Shown: piece by piece, positions 49,647 to 60,573 of the stretch
Layout: each line of letters opens with the position of its first letter
Numbering within the stretch: the stretch's first letter is position 1
Origin: DASYKS01 sp035995205
GTDB taxonomy: Bacteria > Acidobacteriota > Thermoanaerobaculia > Multivoradales > UBA5704
Direction: 5' to 3'
Assembly (NCBI GenBank): GCA_035995205.1
Contig: DASYKS010000014.1
Span: 62,001 to 126,000 of the forward strand
DNA: 64,000 bases
Position numbers and translations under genes: made by a program
Notes under the pieces: model-generated
Told to the model about the DNA's origin: nothing
The model's input: the letters and a program-made list of their open reading frames with translations, nothing else
The model's database searches: none

Positions 49647-49721
49647 CGTAGGGGTGCACCTGTGTGTGCGCCCTGGCGGGCGCGCGAATCACCAGGGCAG
49701 ACACGTAGGTCTGCCCCTACG
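49647..49721. repeat. 75-bp imperfect inverted-repeat element
   Basis: Outer arms 49647-49674 and 49694-49721 are imperfect reverse complements; the right arm holds GGGCAGACACGTAGGTCTGC, a perfect-looking inner dyad. Same general design as the other dispersed hairpin elements, different sequence. Confidence 0.75.
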
Positions 49722-49734
49722 TCGGCCCGGCGGC

Positions 49735-51354
49735 CTATTCGAGGTCCGCCTCGCGGTACTCGCCGAACACCGCGCGGAGCGCGTCGGAGATCTCGCCGAG
49801 CGTCACCTCGGCGCGCACGCAGTCGAGGATCGGCGGCATCAGGTTCTGGTCTCCTGCGGCGGCAGCGGCAAGCGCGGCGAGCGTGCTCTCGGCTCGCGCG
49901 CGGTCCCTTCGGGCGCGGAGCGCCTGGAGGCGGGCGACCTGGTCGCGCTCGATCTCCGGCTCGATTTGGAGCACCTCGATCGGCAGCTCCTCCTCGCTCG
50001 CGAACGCGTTCACCCCCACCACCAGGTCGCGCTTCTCCTCGATCGCGACCTGCGCCCGGTAGGCGGCGTCGGCGATCTCGCGCTGTTGGAAACCGCGCTC
50101 GATCGCCGCGACCGCGCCGCCCATCTGGTCGATCTTTTCGATGTAGGCGCGCGCCCTCTTCACGATCTCGTCGGTCCAGGCTTCGATAACGTAGGAGCCG
50201 CCGAGCGGATCGGCGACATCGGCGACCCCGCTTTCGAACGCGATCACCTGCTGGGTGCGCAGGGCCACCCGCGCGGCCTCCTCGGTCGGCAGGCCGAGCG
50301 CCTCGTCGAGCGAGTTGGTATGGAGAGACTGGGTGCCGCCGCAGACGGCGGCTAAGGCCTGAAGGGCGACGCGCGCGACGTTGTTGGTCGGCTGCTGCGC
50401 CGTGAGCGTCGAGCCTGCGGTCTGGGTGTGGAAGCGGAGCCAGAGCGAGCGCTCGTCCTTCGGGGCGAATCGCTCGCGCACCAGCTCGGCCCACAGGCGG
50501 CGCGCGGCGCGGAACTTCGCCACCTCTTCGAGGAAGTTGTTGTGGGCGTTCCAGAAGAACGACAGGCGGGGGGCGAACGCGTCGATTTCGAGCCCGCGGT
50601 CGAGAGCGGCTCCCACGTAGGAGAGGGCGTTCGCCAGGGTGAACGCGACCTCCTGGACCGCGGTCGAGCCGGCCTCGCGCATGTGATAGCCCGAGATCGA
50701 GATGGTGTTCCATTTCGGCACCCGCTCGGCGCAGAAGGCGATCACGTCGGTGACCAGGCGGAGGGAGGGGCCAGGCGGATAGATGTAGGTGCCGCGCGCG
50801 GCGTACTCCTTCAAAATGTCGTTCTGCACCGTGCCGCCGATCTGCTCCCAGCCGACCCCCTGCTCCTCGGCCACCGCGAGGTAGAGCGCGAGCAGGATCG
50901 CGGCCGTCGAGTTGATCGTCATCGAGGTGGTCACCCGGTCGAGCGGGATCTGATCGAACAGACGCCGCATGTCTTCGATCGAGTCGATCGCCACCCCCAC
51001 CCGGCCGACCTCGCCGAGCGCGAACGCATGGTCCGAGTCGTAGCCGATCTGGGTCGGCAGGTCGAACGCGACCGACAGCCCCGTCGTCCCCTGGGCGAGC
51101 AGGTAGCGATAGCGCCGGTTCGACTCCTCGGCCGAGGCGAAGCCGGCATACTGGCGCATCGTCCAGCGCCGTTGTCGGTACATGTCGGCGTAGAGTCCGC
51201 GGGTGAACGGGTAGCCGCCCGGCCGGCCGATCGCCTGCGGGTCCAGCTCCTCGATATCCTCGGGTCCGTAGGAGGTCCGGATCGGAATCCCGGACGAGGT
51301 TTCGAGCACCGACAACGGCGCGGAGCTCTTGGGAATGCGGGTTTCGGCAGGCAT
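49735..51354 (-). CDS. B12-dependent acyl-CoA mutase large subunit (methylmalonyl-CoA mutase type)
   Basis: 539 residues covering the TIM-barrel acyl-CoA-binding domain only: YPFTRGLYADMY, RRWTMRQYAGFASAEE, GLSVAFDLPTQIGYDSDH, GTVQNDILKEY, ISGYHMREAG, FHTQTAGSTLTAQQP. The C-terminal B12-binding domain of full-length mutases (about 720 residues) is absent, so a separate small B12-binding subunit is expected; none is in the window. Substrate (methylmalonyl, isobutyryl or another acyl-CoA) cannot be told by eye. A TATAAT lies 7 bases before the ATG. It is divergent from the class II ribonucleotide reductase gene. Confidence 0.85.
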   Translation of the reverse strand: MPAETRIPKSSAPLSVLETSSGIPIRTSYGPEDIEELDPQAIGRPGGYPFTRGLYADMYRQRRWTMRQYAGFASAEESNRRYRYLLAQGTTGLSVAFDLPTQIGYDSDHAFALGEVGRVGVAIDSIEDMRRLFDQIPLDRVTTSMTINSTAAILLALYLAVAEEQGVGWEQIGGTVQNDILKEYAARGTYIYPPGPSLRLVTDVIAFCAERVPKWNTISISGYHMREAGSTAVQEVAFTLANALSYVGAALDRGLEIDAFAPRLSFFWNAHNNFLEEVAKFRAARRLWAELVRERFAPKDERSLWLRFHTQTAGSTLTAQQPTNNVARVALQALAAVCGGTQSLHTNSLDEALGLPTEEAARVALRTQQVIAFESGVADVADPLGGSYVIEAWTDEIVKRARAYIEKIDQMGGAVAAIERGFQQREIADAAYRAQVAIEEKRDLVVGVNAFASEEELPIEVLQIEPEIERDQVARLQALRARRDRARAESTLAALAAAAAGDQNLMPPILDCVRAEVTLGEISDALRAVFGEYREADLE

Positions 51355-51361
51355 GCGGCGG

Positions 51362-51367
51362 ATTATA
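51362..51367 (-). promoter_or_regulatory. -10 element of the mutase gene
   Basis: Minus-strand TATAAT 7 bases before the ATG at 51354. With usual spacing, transcription would start at or within a base or two of the A of the ATG, a leaderless message. No clear -35 was found. Confidence 0.55.
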
Positions 51368-51497
51368 GGGTGGTCTTCGGGCAGGGAATTTTGGAAGGGG
51401 TCTCCCCAAGGCATACCGGATTGCCCGGCCCTTCCAATCCATTGCAGCAACGCTGCGTTTCAGAGGAAAAACCTGTGGAAATCCTGTGGACAGAGAT

Positions 51498-51513
51498 ACA
51501 CCAGATGTGGTGT
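51498..51513 (+). promoter_or_regulatory. Candidate NrdR box
   Basis: ACACCAGATGTGGTGT, a 16-bp site with perfect 6-bp arms (ACACCA/TGGTGT), resembles the NrdR consensus ACACWATATATWGTGT in its outer bases. It lies about 42 bases upstream of the -35 of the nrdJ promoter. Only one copy is seen, whereas NrdR boxes usually come in pairs. Confidence 0.45.
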
Positions 51514-51554
51514 TCGGCGTTCCGGACGCCCCCAGCGATGGTGGTCTGTAGGGG

Positions 51555-51583
51555 TTGACAGGCTCCAGGCCCGGCGGTACTTT
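51555..51583 (+). promoter_or_regulatory. nrdJ promoter
   Basis: TTGACA (51555-51560), 17-base spacer, TACTTT (51578-51583), about 113 bases before the nrdJ ATG. The leader between has no recognisable cobalamin riboswitch core. Confidence 0.65.
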
Positions 51584-51696
51584 GGAAGTGCGAACTGAGG
51601 TTCTCAGCAGCGCGGGTACGGGCGGAGCTTTGCCCGTTTCCGCCGTGATTTTATTTGACCCTTATTAACCGGCAGCAGAGCTAGGAGAGCACACGC

Positions 51697-54495
<2,799 letters not shown>

Positions 54496-54579
54496 AATCC
54501 GCGGCTAGAATCTCAGGTGTGTCGGGCGGGGGAGGCGCGTCTGGAGGGGCGTGCTGCAGCACGAGCAGGGGGAGGAGAG

Positions 54580-54611
54580 ACGGGGAAGAGGGCGTAAGCT
54601 CGCTTCCCCGT
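54580..54611 (+). terminator. Hairpin between nrdJ and the TlpA-like gene
   Basis: ACGGGGAAG (54580-54588) pairs perfectly with CTTCCCCGT (54603-54611). CGGTTTAAC follows, with only a short T run. It may terminate nrdJ. Confidence 0.4.
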
Positions 54612-54640
54612 CGGTTTAACATGGCATACTTCCGATCGCC

Positions 54641-55174
54641 ATGAAGACGCTCAGCCTGCTCCGCATCCGGCCGGTCCTCACCCTCACCCTGCTCTCGGTC
54701 CTGCTCGGCTTCGGCTGCCAGGAGGGCTATTCCTCCTCCGCGACATCCTCGACCCCCTCCGCCGCCGCCGCGGCGACCAAGTTCCGGCTGAAGAGCCTGG
54801 ACGGGGGCAAGCCTCTCGGGCCGGCCGATTTTCCCGGCCGCGTGGTGATCGTCGACTTCTGGGCGACCTGGTGCGGCCCGTGCCAGATCCAGGCCCGGAT
54901 CCTCGATTCGCTGTCGAAGAGCTACCAGGGCAAGAAGGTGCAGTTCCTGGCCGCGAACGTCGGCGAGACCCTCGAGACGGTACAGAGCTTCGTCAAGACC
55001 AAGCCGTTCCCCTATCCGGTGCTGCTCGATCCGGACGGCGTCTCGGACGATCTCGGCGTTTTCGCCCTGCCGACGCTCCTGATCATCGACGCCAAGGGCA
55101 AGGTCGCCTACTTCGAGCCGGGCATCGCCGACGCCGACATGATCAAGAAGATCCTGCGCCAGTCCGGGGTCTGA
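54641..55174 (+). CDS. TlpA-like thioredoxin-fold lipoprotein
   Basis: 177 residues. The signal ends at LLGFGC (Cys26), a slightly atypical lipobox, followed by a Ser/Ala linker and a thioredoxin fold with the redox motif WCGPC (77-81) in VVIVDFWATWCGPCQIQAR, and the cis-Pro segment FALPTLLIID. It is probably a membrane-anchored periplasmic thiol reductase. The last 32 bases overlap, tail to tail, the convergent gene at 55143. Confidence 0.88.
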   Translation: MKTLSLLRIRPVLTLTLLSVLLGFGCQEGYSSSATSSTPSAAAAATKFRLKSLDGGKPLGPADFPGRVVIVDFWATWCGPCQIQARILDSLSKSYQGKKVQFLAANVGETLETVQSFVKTKPFPYPVLLDPDGVSDDLGVFALPTLLIIDAKGKVAYFEPGIADADMIKKILRQSGV

Positions 55175-55538
55175 GGATCAGGACGAGGTTGCGAGCGTAG
55201 ACCACCAGCCCCGCGATCTGGCCGATCGTGCCCACCGGGTCGCCCCGGCGCAAAAAGTAGATGGCTAAGATCACGCCGCCGAAAAGGCTGAGCCACCAGA
55301 ACACGACGGGAACCACGCTCTGGCGTTTTCGCTCGGTCGAGATCCATTGCGCGAGCATGCGCCCGGTAAACAGCGCCTGGCCGAGGAATCCGAACGCGAT
55401 CCAGCGGGCTGACAGTCCCGCTTTTTGAGCATCCGTCTGCTGTATACCCGTGGCAGGGGCGGTATGAGCGATGATTGGGATCAGCGCCAGCCCGGCGGCC
55501 AGGCCGGCGACGAAAATGACGACGTAGAGGGGTTTCAC
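55143..55538 (-). CDS. LAB_N-domain membrane protein
   Basis: 131 residues. WIAFGFLGQALFTGRMLAQW, then ISTERKRQSVVPVVFWWLSL, FGGVILAIYFLRRGDPVGTIG and VVYARNLVLI match the LAB_N domain found at the N-terminus of some lipid-A-disaccharide synthases and as stand-alone membrane proteins. An N-terminal signal or TM (VVIFVAGLAAGLALIPIIAH) is fused in front. The GTG at 55538 is the likely start, with no clear ribosome-binding site. Confidence 0.82.
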   Translation of the reverse strand: MKPLYVVIFVAGLAAGLALIPIIAHTAPATGIQQTDAQKAGLSARWIAFGFLGQALFTGRMLAQWISTERKRQSVVPVVFWWLSLFGGVILAIYFLRRGDPVGTIGQIAGLVVYARNLVLILRPRTGAGSS

Positions 55539-55571
55539 GAGGGGTATGGTACCGCACGAACGTCGGGCTTC

Positions 55572-56462
55572 TCAGCGCTTCCTCGGCGCGTGCGCGGGCA
55601 GCGGAAACAGCTCCCGGAACAGACCCAAGTGCGCCTTGTCGAGGGGAGAGAGAGCGTCGTCGGTCGGCTCGTCGGCGACGATCCAGCCCAAGGCGCCATA
55701 CGCCGCGTCGTGGGGCAGCTCAAGAAGCTTGGGTTTCTTCTTGTCGCCCTGTTGAGCAAGTGCGAGCAGCCGCTTCAACCCATCCGCGAAGGGGTTCTCG
55801 GTGGGAGGCTCGGAGGTCGTTCGGGTGAGGACCGGAACGACTCGAATCGGCCGTTGCCCTTTAAGCCGCGGGGCCGCCTTCAACGCTTCCGCGACCATCA
55901 GGGTTCCTTCCAGCGACTCTTGGTTCGCCACGAACATGCAGACGACCGTGTCGGCGAGGATCGTGGTGGCGAGCCCGCCAAGTTCCGTGACCCCCGTGCG
56001 GGTGTCGATCAGGAGGTAGTCCGGCTTTAGCTCCTCGCGGATGCGGCCGTGCAGATCGAGCAGAGGCATTAACCCTCGACCGCTCGGATCGTCGAACCGA
56101 ACCTGCTCGCCGAGCTGCTTGAGCAACGCCCAGTAGGCCCGATCCGGGGCCTGGCCGGCGGGCATCAGCCGCAACCAGCCACCCGAATCCGGCGGCACGG
56201 GCACCTCGGCCATGTGCTCTTCGAGCGGAGGCGGGGACGTGGCATCTCGGGCAGTTGCCACAAGGTAGGGGACCGCGCCACCCTCTAGTCGGCTTTCCCG
56301 ACGAGCTGTGTGTCCTAACTTGTAGTGGAGACCCGGAGCTTCGAAGTCGAAATCGAGAGCGACGACACCTTTGCCAAGGGCCGCCAGGAAGCGCGCCGTG
56401 TTCGCAAGCAGTAGCGAGCGCCCCACGCCGCCTTTGTAGGAATAGAAGGCGATCGTTTCCAC
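55572..56462 (-). CDS. KGGVGR-motif variant ParA/MinD-like ATPase
   Basis: 296 residues. The deviant Walker A is YSYKGGVGRS (residues 7-16), with Arg replacing the usual second Lys. VVALDFDFEAPGLHYKL follows, then YLLIDTRTGVTELGG (Walker B-like) and VCMFVANQESLEGTL. Such KGGVGR proteins form a distinct branch of ParA-like NTPases, often in multi-gene conflict or signalling cassettes. GTG at 56462 begins 5 bases after the upstream stop. Third gene of a coupled set with 56468-56878 and 56878-57399. Confidence 0.82.
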   Translation of the reverse strand: METIAFYSYKGGVGRSLLLANTARFLAALGKGVVALDFDFEAPGLHYKLGHTARRESRLEGGAVPYLVATARDATSPPPLEEHMAEVPVPPDSGGWLRLMPAGQAPDRAYWALLKQLGEQVRFDDPSGRGLMPLLDLHGRIREELKPDYLLIDTRTGVTELGGLATTILADTVVCMFVANQESLEGTLMVAEALKAAPRLKGQRPIRVVPVLTRTTSEPPTENPFADGLKRLLALAQQGDKKKPKLLELPHDAAYGALGWIVADEPTDDALSPLDKAHLGLFRELFPLPAHAPRKR

Positions 56463-56467
56463 GGCCG

Positions 56468-56878
56468 TCAGGCGGCCAGGCCGAAGGCGCCGCCCTCCTG
56501 AAGCCAGCGCGCCAGGCTGCGCGCTTCGTTGACGGTCTTGGTCGCGTGATGAAACCGGCCGGCGAGGGCGCTGGCGTCTTCCTCCAGCAACTGGCGAAGG
56601 GCCGCGCGGAGCGTCTGCGTTGCTTCCTTTTCGGCGAGAAATCGCTCGGTCAAGGCTTGAGCGCGGGAGAAGTTTCCGGCCCTCAATGCCGCCCGAACCG
56701 CGCCGCGACGAGCGATCCGTCCTTCCGGTTGGGAAGCAGGAAGAGCTGTCGCCAACTTTTCCTCCAAAGAGGAGACTTCCGCCCAAGCGAGCGGAACCGA
56801 GCCGACTCCTTGTTCTTCGAGCTGCTCGGCGCGCCAGATGGCGCCGGTAACCAGGGTGTTGAGAAGATCCGTGCTCAT
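56468..56878 (-). CDS. Hypothetical helical protein of the KGGVGR cassette
   Basis: 136 residues, predicted almost wholly helical (for example WRAEQLEEQGVGSVPLAWAE, LRAALRQLLEEDASALAGRF). No family recognised. The ATG at 56878 overlaps the preceding gene's stop (TGATG), and the ATPase gene starts 5 bases after its own stop, so all three are coupled. The Ala/Leu/Glu-rich helices suggest an adaptor or oligomerisation role, which is inference only. Confidence 0.65.
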   Translation of the reverse strand: MSTDLLNTLVTGAIWRAEQLEEQGVGSVPLAWAEVSSLEEKLATALPASQPEGRIARRGAVRAALRAGNFSRAQALTERFLAEKEATQTLRAALRQLLEEDASALAGRFHHATKTVNEARSLARWLQEGGAFGLAA

Positions 56879-57399
56879 CACGGTCTCACGACCTTCGATG
56901 ACCGCAGAGCCGTCACGGGTTCCTCGAAACCCACGATGCCGGCCCACTGCTCATCTACGTCTTCACTCTTCGTTACCTGGGCCAGCTTTTCGGTGAGGCG
57001 GGAGGTGATGCTGCCGCGGGCGACACCGCTTACTTCTAGCGCGATCCGTTGGCGTGTTCCTTTACTCGGCCCTTCCAAAAGCCAGTCCGCGCTCTCGCCT
57101 TGCTGCATCCGCCGGACCACCCGCCAACCGCGAGCCTGATAGCTGAGGGCGAGCGCAATTGCCTCGGCGCCATCTTCGGTCAGGCGTTTGGAGTCATGCT
57201 GCTCCAGGAAATCAGAATCGGAACTCGGCCAGGTGAGTCCTCCATGGGTTACGGTGCCATCAACGTCCAATCGAATGTCGACAGGCGACGCGTGGCCGTT
57301 GCTCTGGAGGCTTAGCGCGGCGCGGCCGATCATGACGAGAGCGAGATCCTCGGGAAGCCGCGGATGCATCTCGCGGAGATCGGAGAGATCGATTTCCAT
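56878..57399 (-). CDS. Hypothetical protein, first gene of the KGGVGR cassette
   Basis: 173 residues. The N-terminal part (LVMIGRAALSLQSNGHASP, DIRLDVDGTVTHGGLTW) is alpha/beta. The C-terminal part contains ADWLLEGP, RIALEVSGVARGSITSRLTE, KLAQVTKS and GIVGFEEPV. The D-E-ExSG-K spacing is loosely like a PD-(D/E)xK nuclease core, but I would not assign it without a profile search. The ATG at 57399 has no strong ribosome-binding site. It leads the three-gene unit. Confidence 0.6.
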   Translation of the reverse strand: MEIDLSDLREMHPRLPEDLALVMIGRAALSLQSNGHASPVDIRLDVDGTVTHGGLTWPSSDSDFLEQHDSKRLTEDGAEAIALALSYQARGWRVVRRMQQGESADWLLEGPSKGTRQRIALEVSGVARGSITSRLTEKLAQVTKSEDVDEQWAGIVGFEEPVTALRSSKVVRP

Positions 57400-57503
57400 G
57401 ATGAGGAATCTTCTCCCGTTTCGACTTTGCAGGCAACCTGGCCGATCCACTTCTATCGCTCCAGGTGCCTGCTACCTTAAGGTTCGGCACCGCGGACTTC
57501 TTG

Positions 57504-57546
57504 CTCACCCCTCTCCCGTTGCCCCCGTTGCGGGAGAGGGTGTGAG
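57504..57546. repeat. Short inverted-repeat element
   Basis: CTCACCCCTCTCCCG (57504-57518) faces CGGGAGAGGGTGTGAG (57531-57546). It resembles a shortened relative of the element at 17478-17581, between the KGGVGR cassette promoter region and the OmpA-type lipoprotein stop. Confidence 0.6.
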
Positions 57547-57568
57547 GGCTGTTGCTGCGCGGAGTTCC

Positions 57569-58201
57569 CTACCGCAGAACCACCAAAGCCACCCGGCGGT
57601 TCTGAGCCCGTCCTTCGGCCGTTTTGTTGTCGGCGATCGGCGCGAGCTCGCCGTAGGAGATGACGTTCATCCGGTGGAGCGGCAGCTGGTGCTGGCGGGC
57701 GAGGTAGTTGCGCACGGCTTGGGCGCGGGTCTGGCCGAGATCTTCGTTGTAGTCGTCGGAGCCGACCGCGTCGGTATGCCCCTGGACCTCGATGTAAACG
57801 CCTTTGCCGTCCGCTTTGAGCTTCTCGGCGAACTCGTCGAGCGCCGCTTTCGCTTCGGCTGACAGCTCATGCTTGTTGAAGCCGAAATGGACCCGGTCGT
57901 CGGTCAGGACGGTCTCGTAGAGCAGTTTGCCTTCGGCGAGCTTGCCCGCTTCCTGCGCGCGCGCCAGCGCTTCCTGCGCGGTGCGTGAGGCCTCGCCGAT
58001 CTGCTGATCGTGGGTCGCCAGATGGGTGTCGTGCTGCTTGACCTGACCTTGGACCTCTTCCACCTCGCCCTGGACGCCGTTGACGCGGTCGGTGACCTTG
58101 GCGTCTTCCTTCTGGACGTATTTCTTGGTGGCGCAGCCGGAAGCGAGCAGCCCTCCCGCGAGCACGAGGGTGAGGGCAACGGCATGGACGGACTTCATCA
58201 T
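57569..58201 (-). CDS. OmpA/Pal-type lipoprotein (copy A)
   Basis: 210 residues: lipobox LLASGC (Cys23), a coiled coil with heptad-like repeats (VQGEVEEVQGQVKQHDTHL; about 35-95), and an OmpA domain with YIEVQGHTDAVGSDDYNEDL and the peptidoglycan-binding Arg region NRRVALVVLR. It probably tethers the outer membrane to peptidoglycan. AGGAGGT precedes the two ATGs at 58201/58198. About 85% of residues match the copy at 58408-59040. Confidence 0.9.
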   Translation of the reverse strand: MMKSVHAVALTLVLAGGLLASGCATKKYVQKEDAKVTDRVNGVQGEVEEVQGQVKQHDTHLATHDQQIGEASRTAQEALARAQEAGKLAEGKLLYETVLTDDRVHFGFNKHELSAEAKAALDEFAEKLKADGKGVYIEVQGHTDAVGSDDYNEDLGQTRAQAVRNYLARQHQLPLHRMNVISYGELAPIADNKTAEGRAQNRRVALVVLR

Positions 58202-58407
58202 GAGAAAAACCTCCTAAGGATTTCGGGTCCGGCGCCGCCCGAAAGACGGCGCGTCGGCCCGGTTCATCTGGCAAGGCCGACGACGCTAAAGCACAAGGTC
58301 GATCGGTTTCATGGGGGTATCGTACAGCACCCCTCGCCCGCGTTCGTCGCGTCGGGAGAGGGGCTTTACCGCGGTGGTCTGAATCGATCTGACTTCAGAA
58401 ACGGGTG

Positions 58408-59040
58408 TTACTTCAAGACCACGAGAGCCACCCGGCGGTTCTGCGACCGCCCTTCGGGCGACTTGTTGTCGGCAATCGGCGCCAGCTCGCCGTAGGAGAT
58501 GACGTTCATCCGGTGCAGCGGCAGCTGATCCTGCCGGGCGAGGTAGTCGCGCACGGCCTGCGCGCGCTCTTCGCCGAGCTTCTCGTTGTAGGAGTCATCG
58601 CCGGTCGCATCGGTATGCCCTTGGACCTCGATATAGACCCCTTTGCCTTCCTCCTTGAGCTTGGACGCGAACTCGTCGAGCGCCGCCTTCGCTTCGGCCG
58701 ACAGTTCGTCCTTGTTGACGCCGAAGTGGACCCGGTCGTCGGTCAGGACCGTTTCGTAAAGCAGTTTGCCCTCGGCGAGCTTGCCCGCCTCTTGCGCGCG
58801 GTCCAAAGCCTCTTGCGCCGTGCGTGAGGCTTCGCCGATCTGCTGATCGTGGGTCGCCAGGCGGGTGTCGTGCTGCTGGACCTGACTTTGGACCTCTTCC
58901 ACTTCGCCCTGGACTCCGGTGACGCGGTCGGTGACCTTGGCGTCTTCCGTCTGGACGTATTTCTTGGTGGCGCAGCCGGAGGCGAGCAGCCCTCCCGCGA
59001 GCACGAGGGCAAAAGCGAGACCGTTGATGGACTTGTTCAT
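58408..59040 (-). CDS. OmpA/Pal-type lipoprotein (copy B)
   Basis: 210 residues with the same layout as the neighbouring copy: signal and lipobox LLASGC, coiled coil (VQGEVEEVQSQVQQHDTRL), OmpA domain (YIEVQGHTDATGDDSYNEKL, NRRVALVVLK). Same Shine-Dalgarno context (TTAGGAGG). Copies are separated by 206 bases. It follows the VWA gene on the same strand by 62 bases, so the three may share a transcript. Confidence 0.9.
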   Translation of the reverse strand: MNKSINGLAFALVLAGGLLASGCATKKYVQTEDAKVTDRVTGVQGEVEEVQSQVQQHDTRLATHDQQIGEASRTAQEALDRAQEAGKLAEGKLLYETVLTDDRVHFGVNKDELSAEAKAALDEFASKLKEEGKGVYIEVQGHTDATGDDSYNEKLGEERAQAVRDYLARQDQLPLHRMNVISYGELAPIADNKSPEGRSQNRRVALVVLK

Positions 59041-59102
59041 GAGGTAATCCTCCTAAGGATGCGGAATCCGGCGGCGCCTCGTGAAGGCTCCCCGATCCCG
59101 GT

Positions 59103-60086
59103 TCATCTCCCCACGCCAACGGCGGGAGGAGGTCCGGTGTAACCGCGCCGGAATAGCACCGCATGCTTGCCCGGCACCTGGATCTCCAGGCGGCGGAAGC
59201 GGTCGGAACCATCGCCGGTCGCAAAGCCAAGGACGTACTGGTGGCGCAGATCCTCGCGGATCGCGGCCAAAGCGGCGTTGAGCTCGGGAGTGGACGAGAT
59301 GGAGTAATAACGCCCGCCCGAGGTCGCAGCGAGAAGGTTCAAAACGTCGGCGTAGCGGTAGACCTTCTTGCCTTCGTCATTCAACTGGTACGGGCTGCCC
59401 GAGTCGAGCCCGAGCACGTAGACCGGCACCTGTGCGGCGCGCACCAGCTCGCGCGCCTGGTCAGGTGTGATCGAGCTCGCGTTGTCCACGCCGTCGGTGA
59501 CCAGCAGGGCGAAGCGTTTGGGATTGTGGCCGGAGCCGGAGATCTCGGGCATGTGGGCGACCGCGTCGTGCAGGGCGGTCTTGCCCCACGGTTTCCACGT
59601 CGCGACCGCTTCGCGCAACGCCCCGAGGTCCGCGGTGAACGGCACGTCGATCCGCTGCTCGCCGTCGGAGAACGTGGCGATCGCAAACTCGTCGCCGGTC
59701 GCCGCCTGGTCCAAGAAGAACTTCGCCGCACTCTGGCTCCAGACCAGCCGTTCTCCCGCATCCATGCTGCCCGAGAGATCCTGCAGTAAAACCAGGCTCG
59801 CGGGCGCGTCGGCCCGGCTCTCGAAGCTTTCGAACGTGGCGGGTCGCCCGTCTACCAAGAGCTGGAAGTCTTTCCGATCGAGCCCTTGGACGTAGCGCGC
59901 GCCGTCGCGTACGACGACCGGGACCAGCACGTAACCCACCGAGACGCTACCGGCAAACTCTGCCGCCGGGTCGTCTTGGCCCGTTCCGCCCGGAGTCTGG
60001 CCCGCGCTCCTTCCCTGGAGAGTGACCAGCAGGCTTGCCGCTGCGAGCAGCAGGGGAAAGGCGCGGAAGGGTCGGAAGATCGTCAT
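59103..60086 (-). CDS. Secreted VWFA-related Acidobacterial-domain protein
   Basis: About 327 residues with signal peptide (RAFPLLLAAASLLVTLQGRSA). The domain starts VSVGYVLVPVVVRDGARYVQ, followed by GLDRKDFQLLVDG; the VWA domain has an intact MIDAS (LLQDLSGSMDAGE and TDGVDN). It matches the acidobacterial VWFA-related family and, unlike the protein at 19358-20929, keeps the metal site. ATG at 60086 gives the better signal peptide; ATG 60110 is in frame upstream. Located ahead of the two OmpA-type lipoproteins. Confidence 0.85.
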   Translation of the reverse strand: MTIFRPFRAFPLLLAAASLLVTLQGRSAGQTPGGTGQDDPAAEFAGSVSVGYVLVPVVVRDGARYVQGLDRKDFQLLVDGRPATFESFESRADAPASLVLLQDLSGSMDAGERLVWSQSAAKFFLDQAATGDEFAIATFSDGEQRIDVPFTADLGALREAVATWKPWGKTALHDAVAHMPEISGSGHNPKRFALLVTDGVDNASSITPDQARELVRAAQVPVYVLGLDSGSPYQLNDEGKKVYRYADVLNLLAATSGGRYYSISSTPELNAALAAIREDLRHQYVLGFATGDGSDRFRRLEIQVPGKHAVLFRRGYTGPPPAVGVGR

Positions 60087-60182
60087 GAGCAGAGAGAGGT
60101 AGCAAACCATGCGCCATCGGCTATGTATGATCCAGGCGGAAGCCGGGAGCGGTAGAGTCTCCGGCGACCCAGGAGAAACACC

Positions 60183-60440
60183 ATGAGCGATTCGATCGAC
60201 CTGCGCTTCCTCTCGATAAAATGCGGCAACTGCAACACCTACCAGACTTTAGCCGCCTTCACGCGACGCGAGGAGTGGAACGTTTACAGCTACGAGTGCG
60301 AAAACGAGATCTGCGATCCGAACATTACCCGGACCTATCTCGAAATCCCCCGCGAGCTCGACGCCTTCGCCCGCCGCGACCCAAATTGGCGCGGCGGCGG
60401 CAAACATGGCGCAGAAGGAGATGGGGCGCCGACCGACTGA
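60183..60440 (+). CDS. Small zinc-ribbon-like protein
   Basis: 85 residues: SIKCGNCNTYQTLAAF and YECENEIC give two Cys pairs that could bind one zinc. The tail is charged and Gly-rich. No named family recognised. AGGAG precedes the ATG. Located between the divergent VWA gene and the GAPDH-like gene. Confidence 0.7.
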   Translation: MSDSIDLRFLSIKCGNCNTYQTLAAFTRREEWNVYSYECENEICDPNITRTYLEIPRELDAFARRDPNWRGGGKHGAEGDGAPTD

Positions 60441-60573
60441 GGGCAGACTGAGGGCGGTGTTATCTATGTCCGGTAAGCTGGACATGCTACCCTTCGCCGT
60501 CAAAAGCGGGCTCGCCCCGCCCCCCTGACCGCCAGAACGTTTGTCGCAATTTCCTACCCAGGAGAAGGTAGCC

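Noticed and set aside
51590..51696. Cobalamin riboswitch in the nrdJ leader
   Set aside because: No conserved B12-box (GCCACTG-like) or matching helices were recognised.
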